This document shows, piece by piece, positions 63,428 through 64,000 of a stretch of DNA of 64,000 nucleotides. The DNA lies in contig NZ_LQPC01000027.1 in assembly GCF_002101705.1 (NCBI RefSeq), forward strand, positions 186,001-250,000, read 5' to 3'. A program made the position numbers and the translations under genes. The stretch comes from Mycolicibacterium iranicum. GTDB lineage: Bacteria; Actinomycetota; Actinomycetes; Mycobacteriales; Mycobacteriaceae. How positions within the stretch are numbered: position 1 is the first letter of the stretch; each line of letters begins with the position of its first letter. The notes under the pieces are model-generated. The model was not told where the DNA came from. It was given only the letters and a program-made list of their open reading frames with translations, and did not search any database.

Positions 63428-64000
63428 CTAAATTTCTCCCTCTTCGATCACCAACGCGTTGTGTCCCGCATCCGTCCACGCGACCCACGGGGCGGAGTGG
63501 AAGTACTGCAGCGCCAACGCTTCTCCGACGTCAAAACAGGTTTGTTGCAAACCGGCCAGCCGTTGCTCCAACGAGTCGAGAAGTACCCCGGGCTGAAGAA
63601 ACTCGAGCTCGCTGCGTGCCCGGCCGAGCAGGCGCTGCGCCTCTGCGGTGGCGCCGAGACGGTTGTGCGGACGGTTCATCAATTCGTCGAGGTTGTGTTC
63701 AGCCAGTCGCAGCGAGTAGAAGATCGACCGCGGGAAAAGCCGGTCCAGCAACATGAACTCGACCACCCGTCCCGCATCGAGCACACCTCGATAGGTCCGC
63801 AGATACGTATCGTGCGCTCCTGCGGACCTCAGCAGGGTGACCCACGCAGGGGAAGACGCGCTATCGCCGACACGTGAAAGCACAAGGCGCACCGTCATGT
63901 CGACGCGTTCCAGCGCGCGGCCGAGCAACATGAAGCGATAGCCGTCGTCGCGACTCAGCGTCGAGTCGGCCAGCCCGGCGAACATCGCCGCCCTGCCCTC
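63428..64000 (-). CDS. Alpha-E domain protein (Rv2410c-like), 5' end beyond window
   Basis: The C-terminal 190 residues of an alpha-helical DUF403/alpha-E protein; the reading frame is open to the last base of the window, so the start is missing. Seen are RALERVDMTVRLVL, SAGAHDTYLRTYRGVLDA, LLDRLFPRSIFYSLRLAEHNL and NRLGATAEAQRLLGRARSELE. These helix pairs are typical of the partner of ATP-grasp and transglutaminase-like proteins. An internal ATG at 63985 should not be taken as the start. The TAG stop abuts the ATG of the transglutaminase-like gene. Confidence 0.87.
   Translation of the reverse strand, partial: EGRAAMFAGLADSTLSRDDGYRFMLLGRALERVDMTVRLVLSRVGDSASSPAWVTLLRSAGAHDTYLRTYRGVLDAGRVVEFMLLDRLFPRSIFYSLRLAEHNLDELMNRPHNRLGATAEAQRLLGRARSELEFLQPGVLLDSLEQRLAGLQQTCFDVGEALALQYFHSAPWVAWTDAGHNALVIEEGEI

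Noticed and set aside
63431..63985. Complete alpha-E gene starting at 63985
   Set aside because: The frame stays open to base 64000 and the family is longer, so this ATG is internal and the gene is truncated by the window.

Overview
The window is high-GC actinobacterial DNA and almost certainly comes from a rapidly growing Mycobacterium (Mycolicibacterium). The conserved backbone follows the order of M. tuberculosis Rv2383c-Rv2410c: mbtB/mbtA, hemN (hemW), nirA-cysH-che1, cysA-cysW-cysT-subI, the Rv2401A-like gene, the GH15 trehalase, lppR, lepA, Rv2405-, Rv2406c- and Rv2407-like genes, then Rv2409c/Rv2410c. Large accessory blocks interrupt this backbone. No tRNA, rRNA, insertion sequence or CRISPR array was seen.

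Region 1 (1-15 kb), siderophore and surface module. The 5' part of mbtB and all of mbtA diverge from two tandem IdeR-type iron boxes. Where M. tuberculosis has mbtJ/mbtI, this genome has a block containing a secreted C39-like protein, a transmembrane Ser/Thr kinase, an EmbR-like SARP-FHA regulator, a repeat-rich Pro/Glu/Ala surface protein and a 1726-aa iterative type I PKS of 6-methylsalicylate-synthase architecture. The PKS has its own strong IdeR box. The promoters of the C39 and repeat-protein genes share TCAAG-type heptamer repeats at 11-bp spacing, as expected for a SARP regulator.

Region 2 (15-20 kb), heme and assimilatory sulfur. hemW is followed by nirA-cysH-che1. The operon is preceded by a leaderless short ORF ending in a cysteine run, and a hairpin covers the nirA Shine-Dalgarno sequence, which looks like cysteine-responsive attenuation.

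Region 3 (20-38 kb), polyol catabolism. A 12-gene co-oriented polycistron runs from eltD to an SDR gene. It encodes a MalEFGK-type and an RbsABC-type ABC transporter, a DhaK-DhaL kinase and an RpiB-family isomerase. This matches the threitol/erythritol pathway known from M. smegmatis. A divergent SorC-type regulator, a second SDR, an FGGY kinase and an amidase follow. Palindromic GAACA-N2-TGTTC sites lie between eltD and the regulator gene.

Region 4 (38-47 kb). Two CNNM/CorC-like membrane proteins are followed by the sulfate ABC transporter, which is preceded by a second polycysteine leaderless ORF. Next come an Rv2401A-like membrane protein with a 32-bp tandem array of stop/start-coupled minigenes leading to a 28-aa membrane peptide, and then the trehalase.

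Region 5 (47-56 kb), accessory island. PknH-sensor-like secreted proteins flank a dabB-dabA-(P-II-like)-(beta-carbonic-anhydrase-like) operon for inorganic carbon uptake. It is divergent from genes for a CBS-BON protein, a TerC-family exporter and an AT-hook winged-helix regulator.

Region 6 (56-64 kb), conserved tail: lppR-like, lepA, MazF/PemK-like protein, GNAT, CBS protein, aldo/keto reductase, RNase Z-like enzyme, transglutaminase-like protein and a truncated alpha-E protein. No gene-free stretch exceeds 300 bases once the short ORFs are counted.
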